Below are positions 22,937 through 31,080 of a stretch of 38,236 bases of DNA, in pieces. The stretch covers positions 1-38,236 of the forward strand of contig NZ_CAACUY010000071.1 in assembly GCF_900659615.1 (NCBI RefSeq). Direction: 5' to 3'. Both the position numbers and the translations under genes were made by a program. The notes beneath the pieces were generated by a model that ran no database searches, had not been told where the DNA came from, and saw only the letters and a list, made by a program, of their open reading frames with translations. Position 1 is the first letter of the stretch, and each line of letters begins with the position of its first letter. The DNA comes from Actinomadura fibrosa (GTDB lineage: Bacteria; Actinomycetota; Actinomycetes; Streptosporangiales; Streptosporangiaceae).

Positions 22937-23180
22937 CGGCTCACTCCGCGATCAAGTTCTCGCTCCGCTCGCACTTGGCTTCGCACGCGATCGCAGCGCC
23001 CCCGGGGCGGCTCACTTCGCGATCAGTGCCTCGCAAGCTCGGCACTGGCTCCGCCCGCGATCGCAGCGGACCCGGGGTGGCACCGGCTCGCCTGGCGGCT
23101 CGCTGCGCGATCAGTGCCTCGCGGCTCGGCACTGGCTTCGCACGCGATCGCAGCGGCCCTCGACGGCTGGCGTCTGCTGC
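22937..23180. repeat. Three imperfect copies of a ~70-base hairpin-forming repeat
   Basis: Copies start with CGGCTC at 22937, 23008 and 23096, giving spacings of 71 and 88 bases. Each copy has CGCGATC, then in the last two copies AGTGCC...GGCACT, then CGCGATCGCAGCG. The last two copies are the most alike. The segment GGCTCGCCTGGCGG precedes both the first and third copies. In copies 2 and 3 the blocks GCGATC-AGTGCC and GGCACT...GATCGC pair to form a hairpin. It looks like a small dispersed intergenic element rather than CRISPR, because arrays need identical repeats with unique spacers. Confidence 0.75.
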
Positions 23181-23271
23181 TTCGTGGAGTTCGATCTCGG
23201 GGCTGGGGCGTGAACTTCAGTTGATCTTGGGGCGTCCCATCTGAGGGGCCGCCGAGTGATGGAGGAGATCC

Positions 23272-24717
23272 ATGCGCTTTCGGGCCGTCCTTGCCGCGGC
23301 GGTGGTCGCCTTCGGCGCTGTCGCGGGTGTGGTGGTCGTCCGCAGCGGCGGGGGGAGCGGGGGCGGCGCGTCTCGGAGCGGGGGTGCGCGTGCCGCGGCC
23401 CCGTATCGCGAGATCTCCAACAGCCTGCCTTCCGGCGTGGTCTCCGCGGCGGTCAGGAAGCCCGCCGCACCCGGTGACTTCAACGGTGACGGCTACCGCG
23501 ACATCGCCGGCGGCGGGTTCGACGGGACGCGCGGCGACACGGCTCTGGTCACCGTCGTCTACGGTGGCCCGGCGGGCGCCGACCCGGCCCGCCACCAGGT
23601 GGTGGCCCAGCCGGACGGTCCCCGCAACGTCCCGGGCTGGCAGGTCGAGTCGGCGGACTTCGACTCAGATGGTTACGCCGACCTGCTCAGTCACCGTGCC
23701 GGGACCACGACGACCATCGTCTACGGCGGACCGAGGGGTCTCACCCTGCGGACCGCCGCGCTGCCCGAGGCCACCGGGGACCTCGCCGTCGGTGACTTCG
23801 ACAGCAACGGTGTCCCGGACGTGGCCTCCACCAAGGACTCCGAGGACGCCGGAGGCGTCTACGACACCCAGACCGCCGTCGTCGTCTACGCCAACCCTGG
23901 CGCCAGGCCCGGCAAGACGATCGTGTCCGGCCTGGTCCAGAGGGGGGACTACTCGGTGCAGCGGACCCTGCTGGCGGGCGACTTCACCGGTGACCACCGC
24001 ACCGACCTGCTGGTGGGAACCAGGAACGAGCTCGACGGCGAACCCACCTCCTGGTTCGAACTGCGTCCCGGCACCAGCGCGGGACTTGGACCGGCCAGGC
24101 TGCTGCCCTACGGCCGGGCGGAGATCAACGCCGCGGATGCCGTGGCGGGCGACTTCGACGGTGACGGCCGCACCGACCTGGTGGCCAGAGCCGCCGGTGG
24201 CGGCACGCGGAAGGGCGGCCTCCAGGTCGTGTCGCTGACGGCCGGCGGACGGGGTTTCGGTAAGCCTCGCAGGTTCGATGACGCCGCGCTCGGCATGTCC
24301 GGCCGTGCCGGCGTGCTGCGAGCCGATGATGTGAATGCCGACGGCCGGGCCGACCTCATCGTCGGCTTTTACAACCCCTCTGATGTCGAGCCGGGGGTCG
24401 TCTCGATCCTGTTCGGGAGCAGGAGCGGCCTCACCGCCAAAGGTCGTCGCACGCTGCGCGAGGACTCCAAGGGCGTTCCCGGGACGGTCCGGCCGAGCGA
24501 CCGGTTCGGCACCGAGCTGTCCCTCACCGACACCGACCGCGACGGCCGGATCGACCTGGTCGTCGGCGCGCCCGGTGAGGAGGGCGGCGAAGGCCACCTG
24601 TACATCTTCCCTGGCACCGCCGCAGGGCCGTCCATCAAGGGCATCAGGCACTTCGGTGCGGCGGCCTTGGGCATCGGCGGCAGGAAGACCGAGTTGGGTG
24701 GTCACCTGCTGCGCTGA
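23272..24717 (+). CDS. Secreted FG-GAP/VCBS repeat protein (integrin-alpha-like propeller)
   Basis: The protein has 481 residues and starts at ATG 23272 with GGAGGAGA upstream. Residues 1-25 are a signal sequence or anchor, then a Gly/Ser-rich stretch follows. Seven calcium-loop repeats are visible: DFNGDGYRD (69-77), DFDSDGYAD, DFDSNGVPD, DFTGDHRTD, DFDGDGRTD, DVNADGRAD and DTDRDGRID, most followed by a hydrophobic strand. They should fold as a seven-bladed beta-propeller outside the cell; such proteins mediate adhesion or surface binding. No lipobox cysteine or sortase signal is visible. It ends 15 bases from a convergent tetR gene. Confidence 0.88.
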   Translation: MRFRAVLAAAVVAFGAVAGVVVVRSGGGSGGGASRSGGARAAAPYREISNSLPSGVVSAAVRKPAAPGDFNGDGYRDIAGGGFDGTRGDTALVTVVYGGPAGADPARHQVVAQPDGPRNVPGWQVESADFDSDGYADLLSHRAGTTTTIVYGGPRGLTLRTAALPEATGDLAVGDFDSNGVPDVASTKDSEDAGGVYDTQTAVVVYANPGARPGKTIVSGLVQRGDYSVQRTLLAGDFTGDHRTDLLVGTRNELDGEPTSWFELRPGTSAGLGPARLLPYGRAEINAADAVAGDFDGDGRTDLVARAAGGGTRKGGLQVVSLTAGGRGFGKPRRFDDAALGMSGRAGVLRADDVNADGRADLIVGFYNPSDVEPGVVSILFGSRSGLTAKGRRTLREDSKGVPGTVRPSDRFGTELSLTDTDRDGRIDLVVGAPGEEGGEGHLYIFPGTAAGPSIKGIRHFGAAALGIGGRKTELGGHLLR

Positions 24718-24732
24718 TGCGGGTCTTCCTGT

Positions 24733-25359
24733 TCAGGCTTCGGCCGATGGCCTGGTGACGAAGGTGGATTTCAGGAGTAGGGCCAGGTGGTGGCCCAGGT
24801 TTGCCGGGGTCCAGTGGCGGGTGGTCAGGAGGGTTTCGGTGACGCCGTTGGACGTCAGGGCCAGGAGCATGTCGGTGGCGGTCTCGACGGTCCAGCCGGG
24901 GGCCAGGACGCCTTCGTCGGACAGGCGGGTCATGAGGGCGCGGTTGGCCTCCTGGCGCCAGAAGGCGGCGGTCCGCCAGTGGCGGGCGGCGTCCGGGTCG
25001 GTGCCCGCTTCGCGTTCGACGGCCCGGGAGACCGCGAGGACGCGGGACGCGAACTCCGCGTGGCGGTGCGCGAAGGCATCCAGGGCGGTGACCGCGTCGG
25101 GGGCGTCGCCGACCGGGGCGAAGCGGCCCTCCAGGTCCTCGACCTCGTTGACGTAGCCGAACAGCTCGGTGATCAGGTCGGCGCGGGAGGAGAAGTGCAG
25201 GTAGACGGCCCGCCGGGAGACGCCGGCGCGTTCGGCCACGGCCGCCATCGTGGTGGCGGCCATGCCACGGTCCTCGATGAGCTCGCGTGCGGCCCGCAGG
25301 AGCGCCGTCCGGGAACGCCGGCTTCGCGCGTTCCTCGGCTCGTCGATCGACCTGCTCAC
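24733..25359 (-). CDS. TetR-family transcriptional regulator
   Basis: The protein has 208 residues. The helix-turn-helix occupies about 15-65 (RRSRTALLRAARELIEDRGMAATTMAAVAERAGVSRRAVYLHFSSRADLI). The C-terminal region contains EREAGTDPDAARHWRTAAFWRQEANRALMTRL. GTG 25359 (VSRSIDEPRNARSRRS) has GGAG just upstream, while a longer in-frame start at 25464 has none. It is divergent from the four-helix protein/solute-binding protein unit, and the shared 215-base region is full of inverted repeats. It is therefore a good candidate to control that unit and itself. Confidence 0.9.
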   Translation of the reverse strand: MSRSIDEPRNARSRRSRTALLRAARELIEDRGMAATTMAAVAERAGVSRRAVYLHFSSRADLITELFGYVNEVEDLEGRFAPVGDAPDAVTALDAFAHRHAEFASRVLAVSRAVEREAGTDPDAARHWRTAAFWRQEANRALMTRLSDEGVLAPGWTVETATDMLLALTSNGVTETLLTTRHWTPANLGHHLALLLKSTFVTRPSAEA

Positions 25360-25429
25360 TGCTCCATCGTCGCAGCGGCGTCCGGGGCTGGGACGTGACT
25401 CCGGTGGCAGGCGTTCGTTGTCGTCGGCG

Positions 25430-25569
25430 GCAATGGCCTTGATCGGCCAGGTTTGTGGTGCCATTGCGGGGGTGGGTGCTGGCTTTTTCGGGTGATCTTC
25501 GCTGTTGAAGCCCGGGTGTTCGGTAAACCCGGTGTTTCTCCGGGTTCGGGCCGAAACTGGCTTTCGGCC
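25430..25569. promoter_or_regulatory. Cluster of inverted repeats in the divergent tetR region
   Basis: Four repeats are seen. GCAATGGC (25430-25437) pairs with GCCATTGC (25460-25467), and TGGCC-N6-GGCCA (25434-25449) overlaps its left arm. AACCCGG (25526-25532) can pair either back to CCGGGT (25512-25517) or forward to CCGGGTT (25540-25546), so the two folds exclude each other. GGCCGAAA (25549-25556) pairs with TTTCGGCC (25562-25569) and stops just before a TACTAT -10-like element (25571-25576). These could be TetR operators or RNA switches. Confidence 0.55.
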
Positions 25570-25574
25570 GTACT

Positions 25575-26636
25575 ATGACCCGCGTGCCCCCTGCCCCATC
25601 GCGCCGAGCGTCCACGCGGAGATGGAGCACCCCGCGCTGGCTCTGGACGGCGATGGGGCTCACGGTGGGATTGGCGCTGGTGTTCTGGCTGGCCGCGACG
25701 AGCGTGCTCCTCGGCGGGCAGGACGCGGTCGGTTCGGTGGAGGACAAGGGCGCGCCCGCCTACATCAGCGCCCGGACGGCCCATGCGGCGCTGTCGGACG
25801 CCGACCGGGCGGCGTGGCGGAGCTTCCGGTCCGGTGCGGCGCAGCTGATCGGGCCGGGACAGGAGTTCCGGGACGATCTGACCACCGCGGCCGACAACCT
25901 CGCGCACATCGCCGAGCTCGACGCGGGCGGCGCCGCGGGGCGTGATCTGCTGCGGGCGGTGAACGCGCAGGTCGTCACCTATCAGGGATTGGTCGAGCAG
26001 GCGGACGCCGCCTATCGGGAAGGGCTGGAGCCGCTCGGTTTCGCCTATCTCACCTATGCGTCAGATCTTCTGCACGGCCAGGATGGGTTGTTAAAGGGTA
26101 TTGATGAGATCGCGGAACGCGATCGGCGGTCGGTGCACGAGGAGCGCCATTCGGCGTGGTTCGGTGCCGCCGCCGTTTCGGTCACCGCGGCGATCGGCGT
26201 CGTGCTCTTGGCCGTGCTGGTCTACGTGCAGGTGTCGATGGCGCGGCGGTTCCGGCGGCTGGTCAATCCGCCGCTGCTCGCCGCGTCCGTGGTGCTGGCC
26301 GGGTTGCTGGTCTGGACGCTGGTCGTGTTCGCGCAGGTCGGCGACGCGCTGGCCGAGGCTCATGATCGCGAGCTGCCGGGGGTGGACCGGGTGCTCCAGT
26401 CGCAGATCGGCACGGCGGACGCGGGGTCGCGGGCGCTGCGGGTGAACCGTCCCGCGGACCAGGGCGGCGGGCTGGACGTCGTGGCGGTCGACGCGGCGCA
26501 GCGCCCCCTGGACGCGCGGCTGGCCGCCGCCGGGGACACCGAGGGGCTCATGGCCGGGCTGCCGCTGCTCACCCTCGCCGTCGCGGGGCTCGCGGCGGGC
26601 GGCGTCTGGCTCCGGCTGCGGGAGTTCTGGAGATGA
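25575..26636 (+). CDS. Four-helix membrane protein with helical extracellular domain, function unknown
   Basis: The protein has 353 residues from ATG 25575; GTG 25584 is also possible, because a TACTAT -10-like element at 25571-25576 would place the transcript start near it. Predicted helices are at about 23-46, 196-219, 233-255 and 328-345. A helical outside domain at about 47-195 and a smaller one at about 256-327 result. The short inner loop RRFRRLVNPP follows helix 2. No kinase, transporter or chemoreceptor signalling domain is present. The outer domain looks like the sensory four-helix bundle of receptors. Its stop overlaps the start of a solute-binding lipoprotein (ATGA), so the two should act together, perhaps as a ligand-loaded sensor or scaffold. 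I do not recognise the family. Confidence 0.8.
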   Translation: MTRVPPAPSRRASTRRWSTPRWLWTAMGLTVGLALVFWLAATSVLLGGQDAVGSVEDKGAPAYISARTAHAALSDADRAAWRSFRSGAAQLIGPGQEFRDDLTTAADNLAHIAELDAGGAAGRDLLRAVNAQVVTYQGLVEQADAAYREGLEPLGFAYLTYASDLLHGQDGLLKGIDEIAERDRRSVHEERHSAWFGAAAVSVTAAIGVVLLAVLVYVQVSMARRFRRLVNPPLLAASVVLAGLLVWTLVVFAQVGDALAEAHDRELPGVDRVLQSQIGTADAGSRALRVNRPADQGGGLDVVAVDAAQRPLDARLAAAGDTEGLMAGLPLLTLAVAGLAAGGVWLRLREFWR

Positions 26637-27847
26637 CCGTGCGCTTCCTCGCAGTGCTGTTGCTGCTCGTCGCGTCCGTCAGCGCCTGCGGCTCGGGGGA
26701 CGAGAAGAGCGTCACCGTGCTGGCGTCGTGGACGGGGCCGGAGGCGGACGCGTTCCAGTCCGTCCTGGCGCAGTTCGAGAAGGACACCGGGATCGAGGTC
26801 GACTACACCGGGACCCGGGACGCGCGGGCGGTCCTCGCGAGCGAGTTGCACAACGGGCATCCGCCCGACACCGCCGTGCTCGCGAACCCGGGCGACCTGC
26901 GCAGCTACGCGGCGAGCGGGGCGCTGCGGCCCGTCGGCGGGGGCGCGGGGAGCGACCTGACGACCGCGACCGGTCCGGACGGGGCGCGCCACCCGTACGG
27001 CATCGTCGTCAAGGCGGCGGTGAAGAGCCTGATCTGGTACAACCAGGCGGCGATCGGTCCGGATCTGCGGGCCCGGCTGGCGGCGCAGACGGGTTGGGAC
27101 GGTTTCGCGAAGGCCGCCGCCGAGATCGGTCCGAAGCCGTGGTGCCTGGGCTTCGCCGACACGTCCAACTCGGGCTGGCCGGGGACGGACTGGATCGAGG
27201 ACCTGATCCTGCACGAGGCCGGGCCCGGGCCCTACGACGCGTGGGCGTCCGGGCGGCTGCCGTGGACGTCCGACGAGGTGCGGAGGGCGTGGCAGACGTT
27301 CGGGTCGGTGATCGCGGCGAGCGGGACGTCCGACATCCTGCTCACCGGCTACGGCCAGGCGGGGACGCCGATGGCGACCGACGCCCAGGGGTGCCGGCTC
27401 GACCACCAGGGGTCGTTCATCACGGCGTTCTACAGCCAGGCCGGGGGCAGCGGGTTCGACTTCCTGCCCTTCCCGGGGGGCCAGGCCGTCGAGATCGGCG
27501 GCGACATCCTCGGCATGTTCCGCGACACGCCGTCCGCGCGCAGGCTCGTCGCCTACCTGACGACGGCACGGGCGCAGCAGATCTGGATCAAGCGGCGGGG
27601 GTCCGGTGCCTTCTCGCTGAACCGGGACGTCCCGCCGGGCGCCTACCCGGACGCGGTGTCGCAGCGGATCGCGCAGGCCCTGACCAGCGCGAAGGTCGTG
27701 CGGTTCGACGCCTCGGACTCGATGCCCACGGTCATGGCGGCCGCGTTCAACCACGCCGTGCTGGAGTTCGTCGCCGATCCGGGACGGCTCGACAAGATCC
27801 TCACCGCGCTCGACAAGGTCCGCCGCACCACCACGTTCCCCTCCTGA
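26633..27847 (+). CDS. Extracellular solute-binding lipoprotein without adjacent ABC permease
   Basis: The protein has 404 residues. The N-terminus is a lipoprotein signal with lipobox VSAC (C19). The mature part is a family 1-like (carbohydrate-type) binding protein: VTVLASWTGPEADAFQSVLAQFEKDTGIEV, NGHPPDTAVLANPGDLRSY and, late, GGDILGMFRDTPSARRLVAYL. Such proteins bind sugars or oligosaccharides and hand them to an ABC transporter, but no permease or ATPase gene is near. Instead it is translationally coupled to the preceding four-helix membrane protein, which suggests a sensing role. It ends before a GNAT gene. Confidence 0.9.
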   Translation: MTVRFLAVLLLLVASVSACGSGDEKSVTVLASWTGPEADAFQSVLAQFEKDTGIEVDYTGTRDARAVLASELHNGHPPDTAVLANPGDLRSYAASGALRPVGGGAGSDLTTATGPDGARHPYGIVVKAAVKSLIWYNQAAIGPDLRARLAAQTGWDGFAKAAAEIGPKPWCLGFADTSNSGWPGTDWIEDLILHEAGPGPYDAWASGRLPWTSDEVRRAWQTFGSVIAASGTSDILLTGYGQAGTPMATDAQGCRLDHQGSFITAFYSQAGGSGFDFLPFPGGQAVEIGGDILGMFRDTPSARRLVAYLTTARAQQIWIKRRGSGAFSLNRDVPPGAYPDAVSQRIAQALTSAKVVRFDASDSMPTVMAAAFNHAVLEFVADPGRLDKILTALDKVRRTTTFPS

Positions 27848-27892
27848 TCGCCGTTAGCCTCGGATGCCGGGTTTCTTCTGGAGGGGGCGAAT

Positions 27893-28441
27893 ATGGACGG
27901 TCCATCGAGGGTGGTCTTACGTCCGCTGGCACGGGACGATGAGGACGAGTTCCTCCGGCTCGTCGCGGCCAATACGGAGCTGCACCATCCGTGGGTGTCG
28001 CTGCCCGCCACGCCGGAGGCCTTCCGGGACTACGTCGCGCGTTACGAGAAGCCCGACGAGGAGTCGCTGCTGATCTGCCTGCGGGAGACCGGAGAGATCG
28101 TCGGCCTCGCCAACATCAGCAGCATCGTCCGGGGACGGTTCCAGAACGGCTCGCTGTCCTACGCGGCGTTCACCTCGGGACGGGGGTACATGACCGAGGG
28201 CGTCGGGCTGGTGCTGCGGTACGCGTTCGAGAAGCTGCGCCTGCACCGGATCGACGCGCAGATCCAGCCGGGGAACCGCGCGTCGCTGCGGCTCGTCGAG
28301 CGGCTCGGATTCCGCAAGGAGGGCTACTCGCCCGAGCTGCTGTACATCGACGGGGCGTGGCGCGACCACGAGCGGTGGGCCGTCACGGCCGGGATGCTCG
28401 GCGTGGAGGCGAAGCCGCACCCCACGCTGCCCGCGCACTGA
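27893..28441 (+). CDS. GNAT acetyltransferase (RimJ/RimL-like)
   Basis: The protein has 182 residues. It contains VVLRPLARDDEDEFLRLVAAN at the N-terminus, an acetyl-CoA-binding GRGYMTEGVGLVLRYAFEKLRLHRI segment and RASLRLVERLGFRKEGY. That order is typical of RimJ/RimL acetyltransferases, which acetylate protein N-termini or small amines. ATG 27893 follows GGAGGGGG. The acceptor is unknown. The neighbouring solute-binding protein gene ends 45 bases upstream and could be on the same transcript. Confidence 0.9.
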   Translation: MDGPSRVVLRPLARDDEDEFLRLVAANTELHHPWVSLPATPEAFRDYVARYEKPDEESLLICLRETGEIVGLANISSIVRGRFQNGSLSYAAFTSGRGYMTEGVGLVLRYAFEKLRLHRIDAQIQPGNRASLRLVERLGFRKEGYSPELLYIDGAWRDHERWAVTAGMLGVEAKPHPTLPAH

Positions 28442-28443
28442 GC

Positions 28444-28471
28444 GGGTGCGGGCCCGGCCGGGCCCGCACCC
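28444..28471. terminator. Perfect 28-base palindrome between convergent genes
   Basis: GGGTGCGGGCCCGG (28444-28457) is directly followed by its exact reverse complement (28458-28471). It lies in the 36 bases between the convergent stops of the acetyltransferase and the chitinase. It has no clear T-tract, but strong GC hairpins of this kind act as terminators in actinomycetes, and it could serve both strands. Confidence 0.7.
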
Positions 28472-28477
28472 CGTTCC

Positions 28478-29821
28478 TCAGCGGCCCTGGAGGGAGCGGA
28501 CGTTGTCGCCGAACGTCCAGCCCTTCGAGCCGTCCCAGTTGATGGACCAGGTCATCAGGCCCTTCAGCGCGCCGTTGAAGGTGTTCCACGCCTGGGCGAC
28601 GAGGCCCGGCGCCATGTAGCCGCCGCCCGCGCCGGGCTGCGCGGGCAGGCCCGGGACCTGCTTGTCGTAGGGCACCTTGATCGTGGTGCCCTGGACGACG
28701 AGGCCCTTGTTCAGGCAGTCGGTCTGCGCGACGAACCCCTGGACGGTCCCGGCGCTGTAGGAGTCGCCGGAGCAGCCGTACATGCTGCCGTTGTAGTACT
28801 GCATGTTCAGCCACCACAGCCGGCCGTTGTCGGCGTACTTCTTGATGATCGGCAGGTAGGCGCCCCAGATCGACCCGTAGGTGACGCTGCCGCCGGTGAC
28901 GTACGCCGTCTCGGGGGCCATCGTCAGCCCGAACCCGGACGGCATCGCCGCGAGGACCCCGTCGATGATCCGGACGAGGTTCGCCTGGGACGCCGAGAGC
29001 TGGTTGATGTTGCCGCTGCCCGACAGGCCCGTCTCGATGTCGATGTCGATCCCGTCGAAGTTGTACTTCTTCAGGATGGGCACCACCGTGGCGACGAACC
29101 GGTCGGCGACGGCGCTGGAGCTGAGGTCGATCCCGGCGGTCGCGCCGCCGATCGACAGCAGGATGGTGGCGCCGGCGGCCTTGGCCGCGCACATCTGGGC
29201 GGGGGTGGCGACCTTCACGGTCGCGTCCATCCCGTCCTCCCACAGGACGGTGCCGTCCGAGCGGATGACGGGGAACGCCGCGTTGATCACGTTGTAGCCG
29301 TGCTGCTTGATCTGCGCGTTGTCGATGGGCGTCCAGCCGAACGGCGGGTGGACGCCGTTGCTGGAGCCGTCCCAGTTCTCCCAGTAGCCCTGGAGGACCT
29401 TGCCCGCGGGACGCGGCTTCAGCGCGCACGTCTCACCGGTCGGCGGCGTGGTCGTCGGAGGTGTCGTCGTCGGTGTGGTGGGCGGCGTGGTCGTCGGTGT
29501 GGTCGGCGGGGTCGAGCCGTCGCAGGTGCCGAGGTCGCGCCACAGGGTCGGGGTGGACGCGGGGTTCCAGCCGGCGCCGGGGTAGGCGGTGTGGGCGACG
29601 ATCGCCTCGTAGCCCTTGCCGTTGTAGGTGACCTTGGCGCCGACGGCGTAGGTCGTCCCCTCGGCCCAGGCGGGGAAGGCGCAGGCGATCGCCGAGGCGG
29701 GCGGCGCGGACGAGGCGGGGGCGGACAGCGCGACCAGGGCGCCGAGCGACAGGATCAGCGCCGCGGCGGCGGAGGCCAGCGCGGCGAGGGCCGCGGGCCA
29801 GCGCCCGTTCGAGTGCTTCAC
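28478..29821 (-). CDS. Secreted chitinase: CBM5/12 chitin-binding domain, Pro/Thr linker, GH18 catalytic domain
   Basis: The protein has 447 residues. A Sec signal ends near residue 45. The chitin-binding domain (about 47-100) has AWAEGTTYAVGAKVTYNGKGYEA and WNPASTPTLWRDLGTC. A Thr/Pro-rich linker (104-128) follows, then the GH18 barrel (about 135-445) with SIGGATAG and the catalytic motif DGIDIDIE (D256, D259, D261, E263 as the acid). It hydrolyses beta-1,4 bonds of chitin outside the cell; the domain order is like Streptomyces family 18 chitinases. GTG 29821 follows GAGGAG. The inverted repeat GGTCCCG (29875-29881)/CGGGACC (29886-29892) lies upstream and could be an operator. I saw no classic DasR-type ACTGGTCTAGACCAGT site. 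Confidence 0.93.
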   Translation of the reverse strand: MKHSNGRWPAALAALASAAAALILSLGALVALSAPASSAPPASAIACAFPAWAEGTTYAVGAKVTYNGKGYEAIVAHTAYPGAGWNPASTPTLWRDLGTCDGSTPPTTPTTTPPTTPTTTPPTTTPPTGETCALKPRPAGKVLQGYWENWDGSSNGVHPPFGWTPIDNAQIKQHGYNVINAAFPVIRSDGTVLWEDGMDATVKVATPAQMCAAKAAGATILLSIGGATAGIDLSSSAVADRFVATVVPILKKYNFDGIDIDIETGLSGSGNINQLSASQANLVRIIDGVLAAMPSGFGLTMAPETAYVTGGSVTYGSIWGAYLPIIKKYADNGRLWWLNMQYYNGSMYGCSGDSYSAGTVQGFVAQTDCLNKGLVVQGTTIKVPYDKQVPGLPAQPGAGGGYMAPGLVAQAWNTFNGALKGLMTWSINWDGSKGWTFGDNVRSLQGR

Positions 29822-29970
29822 GGGGGTCGACTCCTCGTTGACGGGGGAACGGAGGAGCCGGCGCAGTGCCCAACGGTCCCGCGGACGGGACCCTCCCAGG
29901 CGCAGAGCGATACGGCCGGCGTGGACGCCAGTGCCAGGGTAACCGCGAAGGCCGGGCCCGGGAAGGGGCG

Positions 29971-30999
29971 TCAGGGCGCCAGGGTCGCGACGATCTCGGC
30001 GGCCGGCGCGTCGGTGGCGTGGCGGAACGACTCGCCCGCCCAGAGGTTGACGGTGTCCGCGTCGTTCTGGGCGGCGGCCGCCTTGCGCAGGGGCGAGGTG
30101 ACGTAGTGGACGTCCGGGTAGGCGGCGGGCGCGTGCGGCGAGTACTCAGTGAGGAAGCGGTTGACCAGGCCGCGCGCGGGCCGTCCGCTGAAGGCCCTGG
30201 TCAGGGCGGTCCGCGTGAAGCGGGGGTCGGCCAGGGCGGCCTTGTGGACGGGCGTCGCGCCGCTTTCGGGACAGCGGAGGAAGGCTGTGCCGAGCTGCGC
30301 GGCGACGGCGCCCAGGGCGAGGACCTCGGCGACGTCCGAGGCCGTTCCGAGGCCGCCGGTGGCGATCAGGGGCTGGGACGTGACGGCGCGGACCTGCGGG
30401 AGCAGGTCGCGGAGCGGCAGCGCGCCGTCGAAGGTGTTGGTGAACGAGCCGCGATGCGCGCCGGCTTCGGTGCCCTGGACGCACAGCGCGTCGGCGGCGG
30501 CGGACGCGCGGGCCTCGTCCGCGGTGGTGACGGTCACGACCACGGTGGTGCCGCGCGCCTGGAACGCCCGGATCACCTCGGGCGCGGGGCAGCCGAAGGT
30601 GAAGCTGACGAGCGCGGGCGGGTCGTCCAGGAGGTCGGCGATCTTCGCGTCGTAGTCGTCGTCGCGGGCGGTGGGGAGGCCGAGGGACGCGCCTAGGCGG
30701 TCGGCCTCGGGGGCGAGCCGGTCGCGGTAGGCGGTGACGTCCGCCGCGTCGATGTCGTCCAGGGACGGCATGAAGACGTTCACGCCGAACGGGCGGGACG
30801 TCAGCGCGCGCGTGGCGGTGATCTCGGCGCGCATCGCGGCGGCGGTCTTGTACCCGGCGGCGAGGAAGCCCAGCCCGCCCGCCTCGGACACGGCGGCGGC
30901 GAGCGCGGGCGTGGACGCGCCGCCCGCCATGGGCGCCTGGACGATCGGGAGCCCGCTCCATCCGGCCGGTGTCCCGGCGGTTCGGTCGTGGCTGCTCAC
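29971..30999 (-). CDS. Nitronate monooxygenase-like flavoprotein (2-nitropropane dioxygenase family)
   Basis: This 342-residue TIM-barrel protein has IVQAPMAGGASTPALAAAVSEAGGLGFLAAGY at the N-terminus (FMN site). The family signature CVQGTEAGAHRGSF has the catalytic histidine at H182. GGLGTASDVAEVLALGAVAAQLGTAFL forms the phosphate-binding part. Enzymes of this family oxidise alkyl nitronates such as propionate-3-nitronate with FMN and oxygen; some relatives act as enoyl-ACP reductases. GTG 30999 starts just after an in-frame upstream stretch without family-like sequence. It is divergent from the 2-hydroxyacid dehydrogenase gene. Confidence 0.9.
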   Translation of the reverse strand: MSSHDRTAGTPAGWSGLPIVQAPMAGGASTPALAAAVSEAGGLGFLAAGYKTAAAMRAEITATRALTSRPFGVNVFMPSLDDIDAADVTAYRDRLAPEADRLGASLGLPTARDDDYDAKIADLLDDPPALVSFTFGCPAPEVIRAFQARGTTVVVTVTTADEARASAAADALCVQGTEAGAHRGSFTNTFDGALPLRDLLPQVRAVTSQPLIATGGLGTASDVAEVLALGAVAAQLGTAFLRCPESGATPVHKAALADPRFTRTALTRAFSGRPARGLVNRFLTEYSPHAPAAYPDVHYVTSPLRKAAAAQNDADTVNLWAGESFRHATDAPAAEIVATLAP

Positions 31000-31080
31000 C
31001 CGGGCAAGATAGCCCGCGGGACTCCGGGCGCCGCGCCCGGGCCCGCCGATCGAGGACGGCGCCGAGGGAAAGGACTCTGG

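Larger units (their letters stand above)
22757..23271. other. Long gene-free interval with structured repeats
   Basis: No gene is supported in these 515 bases. The interval separates the leftward synthetase genes from the rightward FG-GAP gene, so promoters for both must lie near its ends. Its middle carries a nested stem-loop (22857-22901) and three tandem hairpin repeats (22937-23180). Short open frames on both strands encode low-complexity Ser/Arg/Ala-rich strings that mirror the DNA repeats and are not convincing proteins. Confidence 0.75.

Noticed and set aside
22937..23180. CRISPR array
   Set aside because: The units are imperfect, unequally spaced and structured throughout, with no unique spacers and no cas genes.
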